From Carnobacterium alterfunditum DSM 5972 (GTDB lineage: Bacteria > Bacillota > Bacilli > Lactobacillales > Carnobacteriaceae), in assembly GCF_000744115.1 (NCBI RefSeq), contig NZ_JQLG01000004.1, positions 496,001 through 560,000 on the forward strand: a stretch of DNA of 64,000 bases, in the 5' to 3' direction. Positions 8,967 to 16,488 of this stretch are shown one piece after another (within the stretch, counting starts at the first letter, position 1; each line of letters opens with the position of its first letter). The notes under the pieces are model-generated. The model searched no databases and was not told where the DNA came from. It was given only the letters and a program-made list of their open reading frames with translations. Both the position numbers and the translations under genes were made by a program.

Positions 8967-9728
8967 ATGAAATTTATCTCATGGAACGTCAATGGCTTAC
9001 GAGCAATCATTAAAAAAGGGTTTATGGAAATTTTTGAAGAATTAGATGCTGACTTCTTTTGCTTGCAAGAAACTAAGCTCCAAGAAGGCCAGATAGAGTT
9101 TGAATTACCCGGATACTATACTTACTGGAATTATGCAGAAAAAAAGGGGTATGCAGGAACAGCAATTTTTACCAAGCATGAAGCTTTATCTGTAGTAACC
9201 GGTATTGGAAAGCCTGAACATGATCAAGAAGGACGAGTCATCACTTTAACCTACCCTAATTACTATGTTGTCAATTGTTATACCCCTAACTCTCAAAGTG
9301 AATTGAAACGTTTGGCTTATAGGATGCAGTGGGAAGATGACTTTTTGGCATATCTAAAAATGTTAGACTCTGAAAAGCCAGTGATTCTCTGTGGCGATTT
9401 AAATGTAGCTCATAAAAATATCGATTTAAAAAATTGGAAAACAAATCAACAAAATGCCGGGTTCAGTGAAGAAGAACGCATGAAATTTTCTACTTTATTA
9501 GATAATGGCTTTATTGACACCTTCCGTTACTTTCACCCCGATTTAGAAGGTGCTTATACTTGGTGGAACTACCGCTTTAACGCCCGTAAAACGAATGCCG
9601 GTTGGCGAATCGATTATTTTTGTGTTTCTAAACGCCTACAAGATCAATTACAAGAAGCCAACATTCTTAAAGATATCGTTGGATCAGATCACTGTCCAGT
9701 AGAACTGACTTTAAAAGATTTAGTTTAA
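8967..9728 (+). CDS. exoA: Exodeoxyribonuclease III / AP endonuclease ExoA
   Basis: Cytoplasmic Mg2+-dependent base-excision-repair enzyme that cuts at abasic sites and degrades 3' ends, 253 residues. It begins FISWNVNGLRA. The metal-binding Glu is in CLQETKLQ (about residue 34). Further motifs are GDLNVAHKNIDLKN (about 147), YTWWNYRFNARKTNAGWRID (about 203) and the catalytic GSDHCPVEL near the C-terminus. The ribosome site is AGGAGG. It is monocistronic, and its terminator stem overlaps the last codons. Confidence 0.96.
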   Translation: MKFISWNVNGLRAIIKKGFMEIFEELDADFFCLQETKLQEGQIEFELPGYYTYWNYAEKKGYAGTAIFTKHEALSVVTGIGKPEHDQEGRVITLTYPNYYVVNCYTPNSQSELKRLAYRMQWEDDFLAYLKMLDSEKPVILCGDLNVAHKNIDLKNWKTNQQNAGFSEEERMKFSTLLDNGFIDTFRYFHPDLEGAYTWWNYRFNARKTNAGWRIDYFCVSKRLQDQLQEANILKDIVGSDHCPVELTLKDLV

Positions 9729-9741
9729 AGTCAGTTCTACT
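9698..9741 (+). terminator. Terminator overlapping the 3' end of exoA
   Basis: A perfect 18-bp stem (9698-9715 with 9724-9741) has an 8-base loop containing the TAG part of the stop region. The left arm is inside the coding sequence. The following T-tract is weak (TTTGCTAGTTTT). Confidence 0.6.
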
Positions 9742-9760
9742 TTGCTAGTTTTAACTACCA

Positions 9761-9788
9761 TTGCAACAAAAAATAATTTTTGTTGCAA
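9761..9788. promoter_or_regulatory. 12-bp inverted repeat covering the -35 of the Mn/Ca ATPase promoter
   Basis: TTGCAACAAAAA (9761-9772) and its exact reverse complement (9777-9788) are separated by four bases. The right arm ends in the -35 hexamer. This is a candidate repressor operator; it has no obvious match to a known metalloregulator box. Confidence 0.45.
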
Positions 9789-9811
9789 AATCATCTTCAA
9801 CATTATATAAT
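9783..9811 (+). promoter_or_regulatory. Sigma-A promoter for the riboswitch-ATPase transcript
   Basis: TTGCAA (9783-9788), an exact 17-base spacer and a consensus TATAAT (9806-9811). The predicted start near 9818 lies about 20 bases before the riboswitch aptamer. Confidence 0.7.
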
Positions 9812-9822
9812 ATTGAAGATGA
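9791..9822. promoter_or_regulatory. 10-bp inverted repeat with the -10 box in its loop
   Basis: TCATCTTCAA (9791-9800) and TTGAAGATGA (9813-9822) are perfect arms around a 12-base centre that holds TATAAT. A protein bound here would block RNA polymerase directly. Function is inferred. Confidence 0.4.
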
Positions 9823-9836
9823 AATCAATAATTTTT

Positions 9837-9978
9837 CATAAGGGAGTAACTGGCAGCAACAGCTGTGGCAACGTCACCAACAAGTAGATTTGCAATGATC
9901 TTCTGGTGTTGTCTTAAATAGTGAGACTTATGCACATTGTTCTCTATAAGGGACAATTTTGCATAAGTCTCTTTTTTT
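9837..9978 (+). ncRNA. yybP-ykoY family manganese riboswitch with expression-platform terminator
   Basis: The element has the family hallmarks. P1 is formed by CATAAG (9837-9842) and CTTATG. The 5' junction is GGGAGTAAC, and the 3' junction is GTGAGAC. A structured core lies between them, with a GTCACCAACA segment. The same 3' P1 strand, GAGACTTATGCA (9923-9934), pairs perfectly with TGCATAAGTCTC (9960-9971) in a terminator followed by a T7 run. P1 and terminator are therefore mutually exclusive, so ligand-stabilised P1 should allow read-through (an ON switch), as known for this family with Mn2+. It precedes a Ca2+/Mn2+ P-type ATPase, a common target. I have no covariance-model score. Confidence 0.82.
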
Positions 9979-10016
9979 ATCAACTTTACTAACTATCAAT
10001 TAAAGGAGGATATTAA

Positions 10017-10040
10017 GTGAATAAAAACAAGCTTAGCTAA
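10017..10040 (+). CDS. Possible 7-codon leader ORF between the riboswitch and the ATPase
   Basis: An excellent ribosome site, AAAGGAGG (10002-10009), sits seven bases before GTG, which opens MNKNKLS and stops at TAA. The stop overlaps an ATG (10040) that opens a 17-codon frame ending near 10093. The real ATPase start is 180 bases further on. The strong site followed by almost nothing suggests either a regulatory leader peptide or the fossil start of a lost gene. Confidence 0.3.
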   Translation: MNKNKLS

Positions 10041-10219
10041 TGATTCTAGTAACGGTTTACGATAATCATTTCCAATTAATAAAACTTGTTTGATGCGCAT
10101 GTATATGCTACTATTTTTGACAAATGTATTATTTTTTATTTCTTTTTAACAACCGATTTTATCAGCAAATGATTATTTGTGAGTAAAACGGCTAATCTTT
10201 TTATGAGAGGGTGTATCAC

Positions 10220-12856
10220 TTGGAAAATTATCAAAAAGACCAAAAAACAATATTAAAAGAATTACAGACTTCACCTGAAGGATTACAGGAAGCCGAGGTC
10301 AAAAAGCGCCAAGAACGTGATGGCTTGAATGAATTAAAACAAAAAGAAAAAGACTCCGTTCTTAAATTATTTTTAACAACTTTTAAAGATGCAATGGTTA
10401 TCGTATTACTGATCGTAGCAGTCATCCAAATGGCCTTAGGTTCAGTAGTAGAATCACTGATTATTTTTGCCGTTTTAATGATCAACTCTGTCATCAGTGT
10501 TATCCAAACAAAGAAAGCTGAAAGCTCTCTTGATGCCTTATCCAGTCTTTCGGCTCCCGAATCAAAAGTGATTCGAAACGGGATCAAAATCACGATCCCC
10601 GCAAAGGAACTGGTTGTAGGAGATATCGTGATTTTAGATGCTGGCGACTATGTCCCAGCTGATGGACGATTGTTAGAAGCTGGATCACTTCAAATCAATG
10701 AAGGAATGCTAACTGGTGAATCTGTTCCGGCAGACAAAGATATTGCTATTGTTGAAAAAGAAGTACCCGTCGGTGATCGTTCAAATATGGTTCATAGTGG
10801 AACCTTAGTAACTTATGGTCGCGGATTAGTTATTATCACAGGTACAGGTAACAACACTGAAATTGGTAAAGTAGCCGACTTGATCGATAATGCAGTTACT
10901 AAACAGACACCGTTGCAAAGAAAACTAGATGATTTCAGTAAAAAATTAGGTTTCGGTATTCTTATCCTTTCAATTCTTATTTTCGCTATCCAAGCATCTC
11001 GTATTTTCTTTGGTGGTGCAACAGATGTGAATACAGAATTGTTGAATGCCTTCATGTTCGCAGTTGCGGTTGCAGTTGCAGCTATTCCTGAAGCCTTACA
11101 ATCTATCGTCACAATCGTTCTTTCTACCGGAACAAATAAAATGGCTAAAAAACATGCCATTATTCGTAAACTGCCAGCTGTTGAAACTTTAGGTTCGACA
11201 AGCGTTATTTGTACTGATAAAACTGGTACCTTAACACAAAACAAGATGACGATCGTTGATTACTTTTTACCAAATGGACAAACAGGCGAATTCAATTCCA
11301 CGCCTGATACATGGTCAAAAGATGAAGCTCGTTTAATGCAGATCGCTGTTTTGGCAAACGACTCAAATATCAATGCAGAAGGACAAGAAATTGGTGACCC
11401 TACTGAAATTGCTATGATTGCTTTCAGTAACAAAGTCAACAAACCTTACCACGAATTACGTTCCACTTACCCTAGATCTGCTGAGTTGCCTTTTGACTCA
11501 GATCGTAAGTTGATGTCTACCGTTCATGAGATAGATGGCGAAAACCTGATGTTAACAAAAGGTGGTCCGGATGTCGTGTTTGGTCTCAGTTCAAAAATAT
11601 TGGTCGATGGAGAAGTTGTTCCTTTAACAGATGAAAGATTAAAAGCTTTATCTGATCAAAATGAGATCTTTTCAGATCGTGCTTTACGTGTATTGGCTTT
11701 CGCATATAAGCCAGTTGCAGAAGGACACACTATTGAATTTGAAGATGAGAATGATCTGATTTTAGTTGGTTTAGTGGCAATGATCGATCCACCTCGTGAA
11801 GCTGTTTACGGCGCTGTGGAACAAGCTAAAAAAGCGGGAATCAAAACGGTCATGATCACAGGGGATCACAAAACAACTGCACGTGCAATTGCTCGTGATA
11901 TTGGGATCTCAGAACCAGACGATATCGCTTTGACTGGTCAAGAATTAGATGCCCTAAGTGAAGAAGAATTAAATGCTAAATTAGAAAAAATTTCTGTTTA
12001 TGCTCGTGTTTCTCCTGAAAATAAAATCAGAATCGTCCGTGCTTGGCAAAATAAAGACAAGGTTTCTGCTATGACAGGTGACGGCGTTAACGATGCTCCA
12101 GCCTTGAAACAAGCAGATATCGGAATTGCAATGGGAAGTGGGACCGACGTTGCTAAAGATGCAGCTGCAATGGTTTTGACTGACGATAACTTTGTTTCGA
12201 TCATCAGTGCCGTTGAAGTTGGACGTAACGTGTTCGATAACATCAAGAAAGCAATTGCTTACCTATTTGCCGGTAACCTTGGTGCTATTATCGCAATCAT
12301 AGCTGCTTTGCTTATGAATTGGGTAAATCCTTTTACGGCTTTACAATTGCTATTTATCAACTTGGTAAACGATTCTGTCCCTGCAATTGCACTAGGAATG
12401 GAAAAAGGTGAACCAAACGTTATGGAACGTGACCCTAGAGATCCAAATGAAGGCATCTTTGCAGGTGACACATTAAGATCTGTTCTTTTCCGTGGTGTGC
12501 TGATTGGTTTTGCTGTTATCATTTCTCAATTCGTTGGATTAAGTTATTCAAATGAAATGAGTATTGCTATGGCCTTTACAACACTTATCTTAGCTCGTAC
12601 ATTGCAAACATTCCCAGCACGTTCAAATACTCAAACTGCTATTGGAGCAGGTTTCTTCTCTAATATCTATGCTATTTACGCCGTGCTATTTTGTTCTGTT
12701 TTATATATTGTTACAGTTCTTCCAGGTGTTCGTTCAATCTTTAATATTCCAGATGATTTTGGTTGGGAACAATGGGGAATTGCTGCAGGTTTAGCTGTAG
12801 TTGCTGTTATCCTAATGGAATTAGCTAAATTTATCCCTCATAAAAAAGAAGTTTAA
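10220..12856 (+). CDS. P-type (P2A) calcium/manganese-transporting ATPase
   Basis: Membrane cation exporter of 878 residues, close to LMCA1/YoaB-type ATPases. I prefer the TTG at 10220 because GAGAGG lies nine bases upstream; the GTG at 10211 would leave no spacing. The domains are in order: actuator loop with MLTGESVP (about residue 175), membrane segment 4 with AAIPEALQSIV (about 290), phosphorylation site CTDKTGTLT (about 335), MTGDGVNDAPALKQADIG hinge (about 620), and six C-terminal membrane helices. The Mn riboswitch upstream argues for Mn2+ (and perhaps Ca2+) efflux. Monocistronic, with a terminator after it. Confidence 0.92.
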   Translation: MENYQKDQKTILKELQTSPEGLQEAEVKKRQERDGLNELKQKEKDSVLKLFLTTFKDAMVIVLLIVAVIQMALGSVVESLIIFAVLMINSVISVIQTKKAESSLDALSSLSAPESKVIRNGIKITIPAKELVVGDIVILDAGDYVPADGRLLEAGSLQINEGMLTGESVPADKDIAIVEKEVPVGDRSNMVHSGTLVTYGRGLVIITGTGNNTEIGKVADLIDNAVTKQTPLQRKLDDFSKKLGFGILILSILIFAIQASRIFFGGATDVNTELLNAFMFAVAVAVAAIPEALQSIVTIVLSTGTNKMAKKHAIIRKLPAVETLGSTSVICTDKTGTLTQNKMTIVDYFLPNGQTGEFNSTPDTWSKDEARLMQIAVLANDSNINAEGQEIGDPTEIAMIAFSNKVNKPYHELRSTYPRSAELPFDSDRKLMSTVHEIDGENLMLTKGGPDVVFGLSSKILVDGEVVPLTDERLKALSDQNEIFSDRALRVLAFAYKPVAEGHTIEFEDENDLILVGLVAMIDPPREAVYGAVEQAKKAGIKTVMITGDHKTTARAIARDIGISEPDDIALTGQELDALSEEELNAKLEKISVYARVSPENKIRIVRAWQNKDKVSAMTGDGVNDAPALKQADIGIAMGSGTDVAKDAAAMVLTDDNFVSIISAVEVGRNVFDNIKKAIAYLFAGNLGAIIAIIAALLMNWVNPFTALQLLFINLVNDSVPAIALGMEKGEPNVMERDPRDPNEGIFAGDTLRSVLFRGVLIGFAVIISQFVGLSYSNEMSIAMAFTTLILARTLQTFPARSNTQTAIGAGFFSNIYAIYAVLFCSVLYIVTVLPGVRSIFNIPDDFGWEQWGIAAGLAVVAVILMELAKFIPHKKEV

Positions 12857-12880
12857 AATAAGCTGACTTACTAAAAAATA

Positions 12881-12920
12881 AAAGCTATCGTTTGCTGAAT
12901 TGTCAGCTGACGATAGCTTT
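12881..12920 (+). terminator. Terminator after the P-type ATPase
   Basis: AAAGCTATCGT (12881-12891) pairs with ACGATAGCTTT (12910-12920), followed by a T-run. The stem is perfect over 11 bp. Confidence 0.85.
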
Positions 12921-13000
12921 TTTTATTGAAAAATTTTACTAGTAACTTCTACTTAAATCGTTTATACTATTAAGCGAATACTTGTTCGAGGAGGGAAAAC

Positions 13001-13534
13001 ATGAATTTTGTCGCATTAGATTTTGAAACGGCTAACCATCAACGTCATAGCGCCTGTTCAGTTGCACTGACCGTCGTTCGAAAAAGCCAGATTGTTGATC
13101 ATTATTATTCTCTTATTAAACCAGAAACTGAATTTTTTTGGCGCAATGTACAAGTCCATGGCATTACCGAAAAAGATGTTCAAAATTCTCCCTCTTTTCC
13201 AGAGGTTTGGGAAAAAATAATGCCTTTCTTCACTGAAAAAAAATTGATTGTCGCTCACAATCTTCCATTTGATCGTGGCGTTTTACAAGGTTGTCTTGAT
13301 TATTACCAGTTACAACAGCCCCATTTTCAAACACTTTGTACCGTTCAAAGCAGCCGAAAATTAATCACTGAAATTCCTAACCATAAATTAAATACGGTCT
13401 GTGATCACTTAGGTATTGGTTTAGAAAATCACCATAATGCACTAGAAGACAGCAATGCCTGTGCAGCTATTCTGCTTTATCTAGAAGAGCATTTTGGAAC
13501 TGACCCCCTAAAGAAATTAGTTAAATATGTGTAA
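13001..13534 (+). CDS. DnaQ-like 3'-5' exonuclease (DEDDh family)
   Basis: Predicted single-domain exonuclease of 177 residues related to the DNA polymerase III epsilon subunit. Exo I is LDFETAN (about residue 6), Exo II is HNLPFDRGVL (about 85) and Exo III is HNALEDSNAC (about 145). Together they give the two-metal D-E-D-D residues and the general-base His. It has no helicase or polymerase part, so it is a stand-alone repair or nucleic-acid-processing enzyme with unknown substrate. The start follows GAGGAGGG. Confidence 0.86.
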   Translation: MNFVALDFETANHQRHSACSVALTVVRKSQIVDHYYSLIKPETEFFWRNVQVHGITEKDVQNSPSFPEVWEKIMPFFTEKKLIVAHNLPFDRGVLQGCLDYYQLQQPHFQTLCTVQSSRKLITEIPNHKLNTVCDHLGIGLENHHNALEDSNACAAILLYLEEHFGTDPLKKLVKYV

Positions 13535-13546
13535 TTAAAGAATGAG

Positions 13547-13594
13547 AAAAGTAGGCTGCTCATCAGGAAACTGGTGCACGGACTCTTTTTTTAT
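13547..13594 (+). terminator. Weak terminator after the exonuclease, part of the repeat region
   Basis: CATCAG-GAAA-CTGGTG forms a short stem, followed about 8 bases later by T7. The equivalent position of the second repeat copy (16401-16445) is a strong terminator, so this looks like a decayed version of it. Confidence 0.4.
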
Positions 13595-13985
13595 TATATA
13601 TATATCGATTGTCTAAAAAAGATATTGGTGTTTAAAAGAAATTTCTTCTGGAATAACGGGTTTGCTTGTGGAGAGCCATGGTACCGCCTTGAAGCCTTTG
13701 GTCTTCCAGTCTTTCAAGCCTCAAACAGAGCATAGTCGCTGAAGCGATAACGCTCTTTAATTCGCATTGAATACTTTACATGGCTACAAGCAACCCTATT
13801 CCGCCTGAAATTCCAAGTAAGTGATCAGACTAATCTTACTTGAACATTTTGATAAAAAGAGTGAAAGGTACTATAGTCAATTGCAGGTCCATTTTCTACC
13901 GATGAAGCACCTTTTAGAGGTACCTTTAGAATCAATAGTTGGATAATCAAAGAGGTTTTTCCCTAAGTCCTAGCCTCCTACTATA
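13550..13985 (+). repeat. Long dispersed repeat, copy 1 (contains a MITE-like core at 13638-13813)
   Basis: The whole 13535-14048 stretch is gene-free. The core begins GAAATTTCTTCTGGAATAAC and ends CCTATTCCGCCTGAAATTC. These ends are related inverted repeats (AAATTTC, then GGAATA, then TTGCTTGT). Outside the core, a second conserved block (CCGATGAAGCACC, TTAGAGGTACC, ATAGTTGGATA) and the flank ATCAGGAAACTG also occur, inverted, in copy 2. The middle of the core differs from copies 2 and 3 but keeps its own small hairpins (TCGCTGAAGCGA). No ORF of note. Confidence 0.75.
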
Positions 13986-14048
13986 AAGAAAATAGCATTA
14001 TAGATTCCACCGTCGTGGCTTCTTCTATAATACTAATCTTAATATGTT

Positions 14049-14573
14049 TTAAATTTCGCCAATCATCATGCTCATCAAGCAAACATCTAAATAGTCATCT
14101 TCGTCTTTGACTCCTCTAGGCATGATGGCTTCTAGTTTAAAACCCATTTTTTCGTATAGGTGGCGAGCTCGTTCATTGCGAGCTTGAACAGTCAACTCGA
14201 CTCTTTTCAAATGACTTGACGGACTATTTGCCCATTCAATCAATTGTTCCATCATCATTGTGCCTAATCCTATTCCCCAATAGTCCTTTGCAATCGAAAT
14301 GCTGATATCCCCAATGTGTTTTAGTTTTGGACTTTTATTTCCATGAACTTCAGCGATTCCAATAATTTCTTCCTTATCTAAGGCTACTAGCAGAACAGTC
14401 ACATCGGATTCTAGAATTAGTTTGATTTCTTTTTGTTTGGCCTCGATTGTTTGGCCTGGTCCCTCAGATCCCATTGTCATATACCCTGTTTCAAGAGCAA
14501 TTTTTTGTAAATGGTTCAATAGTTTTTCAGCATCACTCGGAATAGCTTCTCGTATTTTCATTGTACCTATCAT
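14049..14573 (-). CDS. GNAT family N-acetyltransferase
   Basis: Predicted acetyl-CoA-dependent N-acetyltransferase of 174 residues. The acetyl-CoA loop is DYWGIGLGTMMMEQLIEWA (about residues 93-112). The last motif is NERARHLYEKMGFKLE (about 132-147), as in RimJ/RimL- and SpeG-like GNATs. The start ATG overlaps the tsaE stop by four bases, so translation is coupled. The acceptor substrate is unknown. Confidence 0.82.
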   Translation of the reverse strand: MIGTMKIREAIPSDAEKLLNHLQKIALETGYMTMGSEGPGQTIEAKQKEIKLILESDVTVLLVALDKEEIIGIAEVHGNKSPKLKHIGDISISIAKDYWGIGLGTMMMEQLIEWANSPSSHLKRVELTVQARNERARHLYEKMGFKLEAIMPRGVKDEDDYLDVCLMSMMIGEI

Positions 14574-15049
14574 TTATTTTCACCAAGCTTGGCTTCAAAT
14601 TTTAGCATCAATTCTTCATACCTTTTTCCAACCGGATAAAAAGTCAACTCGCGTTCCATTAGGTCTTCTCCAACAGGGATAAGCTTGATTTGTAAATACT
14701 CTTGGGGTAAGTCTTCCGGAATAAAGGTTGCCCACTCGACGATCGATACTCCATCCCCTTCGAAATATTCTTCTAGACCTAGATCTATTGCGCCAGTCTC
14801 TTCTAGTCGGTACACATCCATATGATACAACGGTAATCTTCCTTCTAGGTATTCTCTAATGATCGTATAGGTTGGACTTTTAACAACTTTACTAATTCCA
14901 AGTCCTTCTGCTAAACCTTTTGTAAAAGTCGTTTTCCCAGCTCCAAGATTCCCTTCCAAAAGAATAAGATCTCCAGGTTCAAGTAGTTCTGCTAGCTTGG
15001 CAGCTACTGTTTTTGTTTGTTCTTCATTTTTTGCTTTAATGGGATTCAT
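14570..15049 (-). CDS. tsaE: tRNA threonylcarbamoyladenosine biosynthesis ATPase TsaE
   Basis: ATPase partner of TsaB-TsaD in making t6A37 on ANN-decoding tRNAs, 159 residues. The Walker A EGNLGAGKTTFTKGLAEGLG is at residues 35-54. The switch motif VKSPTYTIIREY follows (about 56-67), then YHMDVYRL and a Walker B-like VSIVEWA near residue 102. All are diagnostic for this family. The start follows AGAGGAG and the gene is coupled to the GNAT gene behind it. In many Lactobacillales tsaE follows pta directly; here an oxidoreductase gene and a repeat lie between them. Confidence 0.95.
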   Translation of the reverse strand: MNPIKAKNEEQTKTVAAKLAELLEPGDLILLEGNLGAGKTTFTKGLAEGLGISKVVKSPTYTIIREYLEGRLPLYHMDVYRLEETGAIDLGLEEYFEGDGVSIVEWATFIPEDLPQEYLQIKLIPVGEDLMERELTFYPVGKRYEELMLKFEAKLGENK

Positions 15050-15139
15050 GTTATTCTCCTCTACTCATTTATGTTTTATTGTAATTCAAGTATTTGAAAA
15101 TAGCCAAACAAAAATCAATGAAGTACGACAAAAACGATT

Positions 15140-15178
15140 AGGCTCGAATCCGCTAGAGGGAATCGAGCCTGTTTTTCT
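15140..15178. terminator. Terminator between the NAD(P)-binding oxidoreductase and tsaE
   Basis: AGGCTCGA (15140-15147) pairs with TCGAGCCT (15163-15170), with a T5 run on the plus strand and a weaker T-tract (CGTTTTTG) on the minus strand. It can end transcription of the oxidoreductase gene (minus strand). Confidence 0.6.
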
Positions 15179-15257
15179 AGATTGTATCCTAGAATAATTA
15201 TTTTGAATGAATATGAAGCATTTGTATCAACCTCATGATTTTATTACTCTAAATAAC

Positions 15258-15896
15258 CTATTCACTACATACCGTTATTCGTTGATCAATAAATTGTTGG
15301 TTTTCAATTTCATCAACTAACGCAAGAGCAAAATCAGCATAACTTATTTCGCTTTCTCCCTTGCTGTTAGTTAACAATCGATCTTTACCCAGTTGATACT
15401 TTCCAGTTCTTGGACCTTTAGGATCAAAGAAAGCTGATGGACTTAGATAAGTCCAATTGACATCTTCAGTTAATTTTAATTGATCAAACGCTTTTCCCAT
15501 ATTGAAAGCTGCCGGTTTAGCTTCTTCAGGAAAGTCAGGCGTATCCATCAAACGCGTTGTCATCGCATCATCTACGTACAAGCTTCCTGCTCCGCCAACA
15601 ACAATTAAACGTGGTGTTTCATGACCTTGTATTAACGACACAATATAGGACAAACTTGTTTGATGTAATTCTTCTCTTCCGACTGGAGCATTAAATGCAT
15701 CGACTACTACATCTAAATTTTTTATATCCTCATATGTTAGTTCATATAAATCTTTTTCAATATAATAGCTATCTCTATTGTCTGGTAATTTGGAAGCATT
15801 TCGAATCAAAGGGATAACTTCATGACCTCTGATCAATGCCTCTGCTGAAATTTTTGAACCTGATTTACCCGTTGCTCCGATAATTCCGATTTTCAT
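15258..15896 (-). CDS. NAD(P)-binding oxidoreductase, atypical SDR/NmrA-like
   Basis: 212-residue Rossmann protein of the NAD(P)H-binding type (YwnB-like). The N-terminal dinucleotide motif is GIIGATGKSGSKI (GxxGxxG). Later segments are VVDAFNAPVGR, VVGGAGSLY (about 99-107) and WTYLSPSAFFDPKG. It lacks the YxxxK pair of classical SDRs, as expected for this group. The ribosome site AGGAGGGG is strong. It has its own terminator and stands between a long repeat and tsaE, inside the inverted-repeat pair. Confidence 0.82.
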   Translation of the reverse strand: MKIGIIGATGKSGSKISAEALIRGHEVIPLIRNASKLPDNRDSYYIEKDLYELTYEDIKNLDVVVDAFNAPVGREELHQTSLSYIVSLIQGHETPRLIVVGGAGSLYVDDAMTTRLMDTPDFPEEAKPAAFNMGKAFDQLKLTEDVNWTYLSPSAFFDPKGPRTGKYQLGKDRLLTNSKGESEISYADFALALVDEIENQQFIDQRITVCSE

Positions 15897-15964
15897 TAAA
15901 TCCCCTCCTATTCATCTATTATAGTAAGAACGTATTCAATTGAGCAACTATTCTATCTTTATCC

Positions 15965-16450
15965 AAAAAAAAAAGAAGAATAGGATATAAATCCAAGCCT
16001 CATAACCTATCCAACTATCGGTTCTGAAGATACCTCTAAAAAGTGCATCATCGGTGGGAAATGAACCTGCATTTGACTATTTCCATTAAAAATCTACGTA
16101 CATAAACGTACTCCTCTATCTATGCTCCAGATTCATAGAATTTATAATTTTAACTATCAATAAATCAGTTTGATCACTTACCTGAAATTTCAGGCGGAAT
16201 AGGGTTGCTTGTAGCCTAAAATGAAGCACTGTGGGCAAATAACGCCCAAGTGTATCATGTTTATAAGCTGCTAAAGCAACAACAACCATGACAACTTTCT
16301 TTTAGACTTCAGGCGCTTCCATGGCTCTCCACAAGCAAACACGTTATTCCAGAAGAAATTTCTTTTAACACACCAACACCTTTTTTAAGCAATAGAACAA
16401 AAAAAGAATCTTTTCATCAGTTTCCTGATAAAAAGATTCTTTTTTTTATT
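15965..16450 (-). repeat. Long dispersed repeat, copy 2, inverted relative to copy 1 (MITE-like core 16184-16362)
   Basis: This fills the gene-free stretch 15897-16488. Read on the minus strand it contains, in the same order as copy 1: ATCAGGAAACTG with a terminator, TTAAAAGAAATTTCTTCTGG, the core, CCTATTCCGCCTGAAATTTC, AGGTAAGTGATCA, and the block CCGATGATGCAC, TTAGAGGTATC, GATAGTTGGATA. The core interior is nearly identical to copy 3 (56425-56604), with hairpins such as GCTTTAGC and TGGGCGTTATTTGCCCA. With copy 1 it forms an imperfect inverted repeat around three genes. Confidence 0.78.
16401..16445 (-). terminator. Terminator after pta, within the repeat
   Basis: A long stem, AAAAAGAATCTTTT-x-ATCAG with CTGAT-x-AAAAGATTCTTTTT, has a 4-base loop. 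The structure has A/T tracts on both sides and works on the minus strand for pta. Confidence 0.8.
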
Positions 16451-16488
16451 CTAAGCCAGTTATATCCCAGCCAATTTTTCGGATAATT

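Noticed and set aside
10813-11244. 143-residue ORF on the minus strand inside the P-type ATPase
   Set aside because: It is fully antisense to a strongly conserved gene and lacks a ribosome site.
13677-13690. T-box-like string TGGTACCGCC in repeat copy 1
   Set aside because: It lies inside the dispersed repeat, is absent from copies 2 and 3, and there is no specifier stem or aminoacyl-tRNA or amino-acid gene downstream.
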